From: CAYWNK01 sp964459495
Lineage (GTDB): Bacteria; Planctomycetota; UBA1135; GCA-002686595
Direction: 5' to 3'
NCBI GenBank assembly: GCA_964459495.1
Contig: CAYWNK010000322.1
Coordinates: forward strand, 1-6,528
Length of the DNA stretch: 6,528 nucleotides
A program made the position numbers and the translations under genes. Below the pieces are notes generated by a model. The model saw only the letters and a program-made list of their open reading frames with translations, was not told the origin of the DNA and did no database searches. Each line of letters starts with the position of its first letter. The stretch's first letter is position 1. This document shows positions 4,708 through 6,528 of the stretch, piece after piece.

Positions 4708-6267
4708 GTGTCTTATACAGTCGAAATACAGATCCAGCAGGGCGCAGAGTCCGTTCGGTACTTAGCCACCATCGATGAGTCCGGAGAGCAGGCTCTGCTC
4801 GATCGGGAAGCGACTTGGGTGCCGGTCCTGGACTTGAGCCGATGGTGTGAGGTCGGCGGGGAGTGTGTCGCCCAAGATTCGCCCACAGGCAAGAGGGAGG
4901 GGCCGCTGCGTTTGAATCGCGCCCAGATTCGAACCTGGTGTGAGGTCGATGCCTCGAGCATGGTTCACGTGGAGGAGGAGGAGTGGGCCAAGGAAAGCCT
5001 GAGGCGCGTTTTGGTCGACTTCTTTGGGGGGCGGCTGGGCGACCTCACTCTGCTGGAATGGTCGCTAGCGACCTGGGAGCACGTGAACTTCGACCTGGCC
5101 ATGGAAGAGATCAAGGGGACTGGGGATTCAGGGCTGTCTGTTCTTGGCTTTTCGATCGAAGGTCTGGGGAATGACGAAGACGTCTTGGGGGTCGTGAGGG
5201 GCGAGCGAGTCTCAAGCCCCAACGTTCAGGTCGCTCCTCCGGATCTGCTCCTGCGCAAGTGCGGTCTTCACCGCCAGAGAGCCTGCGTAGGCAGGGGGAT
5301 TTGGCGCATGCAAACGGACCTGGGCCCTGTGGCGGTCTCCCTGGCGGAGCCCAAGTACTCATTCGAGAACGATCTGAAGATTCAGGTCCTCGCGCGGGAC
5401 AGCGTGGCGGCTGAGACTTTCCTAGAGACGACCAAGCGCAGTCTGGAGCGCCTCAGTGTTTTTCGCGGCCAGCAGCTGGTGATGCGCGGTGGACAGGTCG
5501 AATTCGTTGACCCCCCTGCGCCCGCCCGTGAGGATCTGATTCTCGGCGACGGCCTGCTCGATTTGATCGAGCGTACGGTTCTGCCGGACTCAGGCCTGCG
5601 GTCAAAGATCCTTGAGGCCGGGTTTTCCACGCGACGCGGGCTCTTGCTCCACGGTCCTCCGGGGAACGGTAAGACCTTGACCTGCAAGTATCTCATGCAT
5701 CGGATGGAAGGGCACACGAGGATCATCCTCAGTGGCGGCGACCTCAAACACATCGTGAGGGCCTATGACATGGCGAGGAAGCTGCGGCCTTCGGTCCTTG
5801 TGCTCGAGGACGTGGATCTGATCGGTTCGGATCGGGAGCAGGGTCAGGACACTGGGTCCCTGCATGACTTGCTCCAGGCTCTGGACGGCGTGGAATCGAA
5901 CGAAGAAGTCACCACCCTCTTCACGACCAACCGTCCGGACTTCCTGGAGAAGGCACTCGCACAGCGTCCCGGTCGTGTGGACCAGGCCATCGAGATCACC
6001 CGACCTCGACCGGAGCAGAGGCTGCAGTTGATGCATCGCCTCAGCCGAAATATGCAGATCGGCGGAAACCTGGAGTCCTTTGTCGATCGACTCGATGGTG
6101 CTTCGGGCGCATTGATCGAGGAGTTCCTGCGCCGAGCCTTGCTCATCGCCGAATCAAGTGGTTCAAGTGCCGTTGAGCAAGAGCATCTGCAGTCGTCCTA
6201 TGAAGAACTCGTTCTCTCCCAGGATGGGCTGACCCGCAGGGTGCTGGGGTACTCGGGCGGCCAGTGA
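4708..6267 (+). CDS. AAA family ATPase with unrecognised N-terminal region
   Basis: A 519-residue soluble protein starting GTG and ending TGA. The C-terminal half is a single AAA module. Walker A is GPPGNGKT (316-323). Walker B is SVLVLEDVD (362-370), with Glu-Asp order as in BCS1-type proteins rather than the usual Asp-Glu. Sensor 1 is TTLFTTNRP, with Asn408. The second region of homology is LAQRPGRVDQAIEI, with arginine-finger candidates Arg420 and Arg423, followed by a helical lid (435-505). These features predict a hexameric ATP-driven unfolding or remodelling machine of the CDC48/BCS1/FtsH clade. No protease motif (HEXXH), signal peptide or membrane helix is visible. Residues 1-270 match nothing I know: an acidic region with VHVEEEEWAKESLRRVLVDFF and a later part with alternating strands (IWRMQTDLGPVAVSL, 199-212) that may bind substrate. 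Residues 275-310 are the usual lead-in to Walker A. It is divergent from the sigma operon and separated from the next gene by 152 bp, so context gives no firm clue to its substrate. Confidence 0.93.
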   Translation: MSYTVEIQIQQGAESVRYLATIDESGEQALLDREATWVPVLDLSRWCEVGGECVAQDSPTGKREGPLRLNRAQIRTWCEVDASSMVHVEEEEWAKESLRRVLVDFFGGRLGDLTLLEWSLATWEHVNFDLAMEEIKGTGDSGLSVLGFSIEGLGNDEDVLGVVRGERVSSPNVQVAPPDLLLRKCGLHRQRACVGRGIWRMQTDLGPVAVSLAEPKYSFENDLKIQVLARDSVAAETFLETTKRSLERLSVFRGQQLVMRGGQVEFVDPPAPAREDLILGDGLLDLIERTVLPDSGLRSKILEAGFSTRRGLLLHGPPGNGKTLTCKYLMHRMEGHTRIILSGGDLKHIVRAYDMARKLRPSVLVLEDVDLIGSDREQGQDTGSLHDLLQALDGVESNEEVTTLFTTNRPDFLEKALAQRPGRVDQAIEITRPRPEQRLQLMHRLSRNMQIGGNLESFVDRLDGASGALIEEFLRRALLIAESSGSSAVEQEHLQSSYEELVLSQDGLTRRVLGYSGGQ

Positions 6268-6281
6268 CCGATAGGTAGCAT

Positions 6282-6305
6282 CTCGGGCATGGTGTTGGTC
6301 CCGAG
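6282..6305 (+). terminator. Weak hairpin after the AAA gene
   Basis: CTCGGG (6282-6287) and CCCGAG (6300-6305) can pair around a 12-base loop, 15 bases after the AAA stop. The placement suits a terminator, but no T-tract follows, so the support is slight. Confidence 0.25.
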
Positions 6306-6419
6306 TCCGAGGCTGTTACCGGGTGGCGGGCTGGAGGAAAGGTCGGCATTGCTGCTGATGCTCATTCCTTCCGAGCCTGCCTCCTGGCGTGAATCTCCTC
6401 TCCTGGATAGCGTGGGTTC

Positions 6420-6528
6420 ATGCAGAGAATTCTCGCGATCGTGGGCCTTTTGGGTCTGATGTCGATTCAGGTACCGGCCCCGGAGAGCAGCCAGGACTGG
6501 CCGCAGTTCCGCGGGGAAGGGGCGCGGG
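6420..6528 (+). CDS. Secreted PQQ-like beta-propeller protein, 5' end only
   Basis: An ATG at 6420 opens a frame that runs without a stop to the window edge (36 codons). It encodes a Sec-type signal peptide, MQRILAIVGLLGLMSIQVPA, followed by ESSQ and DWPQFRGEGAR. The Asp-Trp-Pro-Gln-Phe-Arg-Gly opening is the hallmark of PQQ-binding-like or BamB-like eight-bladed propeller proteins found in large numbers in planctomycetes, where this motif directly follows the signal peptide. Most such proteins do not have a demonstrated enzymatic role. There is no clear Shine-Dalgarno site ahead (GCGTGGGTTC precedes the ATG). It is 152 bp from the AAA gene on the same strand and could be cotranscribed, but the gap argues for its own promoter. 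Most of the gene is outside the window, so the domain call rests on the N-terminus only. Confidence 0.72.
   Translation, partial: MQRILAIVGLLGLMSIQVPAPESSQDWPQFRGEGAR

Overview
The window is high-GC bacterial DNA carrying six protein-coding units, one of them decayed and one cut by the window edge. The best lineage guess is a planctomycete or a relative. The basis is a secreted protein opening with Asp-Trp-Pro-Gln-Phe-Arg-Gly (usual in planctomycete and verrucomicrobial PQQ-like propeller proteins), an anti-sigma factor ending in a Trp-rich Gly-Ala-Trp-Trp motif after a HEAT-like segment, and mostly weak or absent Shine-Dalgarno sites. This is inference; no rRNA or marker gene is present.

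Left part (about 72-1159, + strand): the 3' part of a group II intron. It holds a reverse transcriptase/maturase reading frame without its N-terminus and with a one-base frameshift near 620. Well-formed intron RNA domains V and VI follow, with a predicted intron 3' end near 1159. The protein gene looks dead, although its catalytic residues and 3' ribozyme domains remain. A strong inverted repeat (1167-1197) separates it from the convergent operon.

Middle part (4322 down to 1245, - strand): a three-gene unit reading ECF sigma factor, membrane anti-sigma factor, then a lipoprotein with two PDZ domains. Sigma and anti-sigma genes are 13 bp apart; the PDZ gene follows after 86 bp. Promoter-like GGAAC...CGT pairs precede both the sigma gene and the PDZ gene. 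This fits an autoregulated envelope-response module: sigma in the cytoplasm, anti-sigma spanning the inner membrane with a long Pro-Val-Glu stalk, and a lipid-anchored PDZ protein on the outer side that may read peptide signals.

A 385-bp divergent intergenic region (4323-4707) contains the sigma promoter candidate and several inverted repeats. To its right on the + strand is a 519-residue AAA ATPase with a C-terminal ATPase module of CDC48/BCS1 type and an N-terminal half of about 270 residues that I do not recognise. After 152 bp, the first 36 codons of a secreted PQQ-like beta-propeller protein run off the right edge.

The most interesting items are the sigma/anti-sigma/PDZ-lipoprotein module with its repeated promoter motif, the unusual outer part of the anti-sigma factor, and the AAA protein with its uncharacterised N-terminal region. 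I see no CRISPR array, tRNA, rRNA, IS element or obvious defence system.
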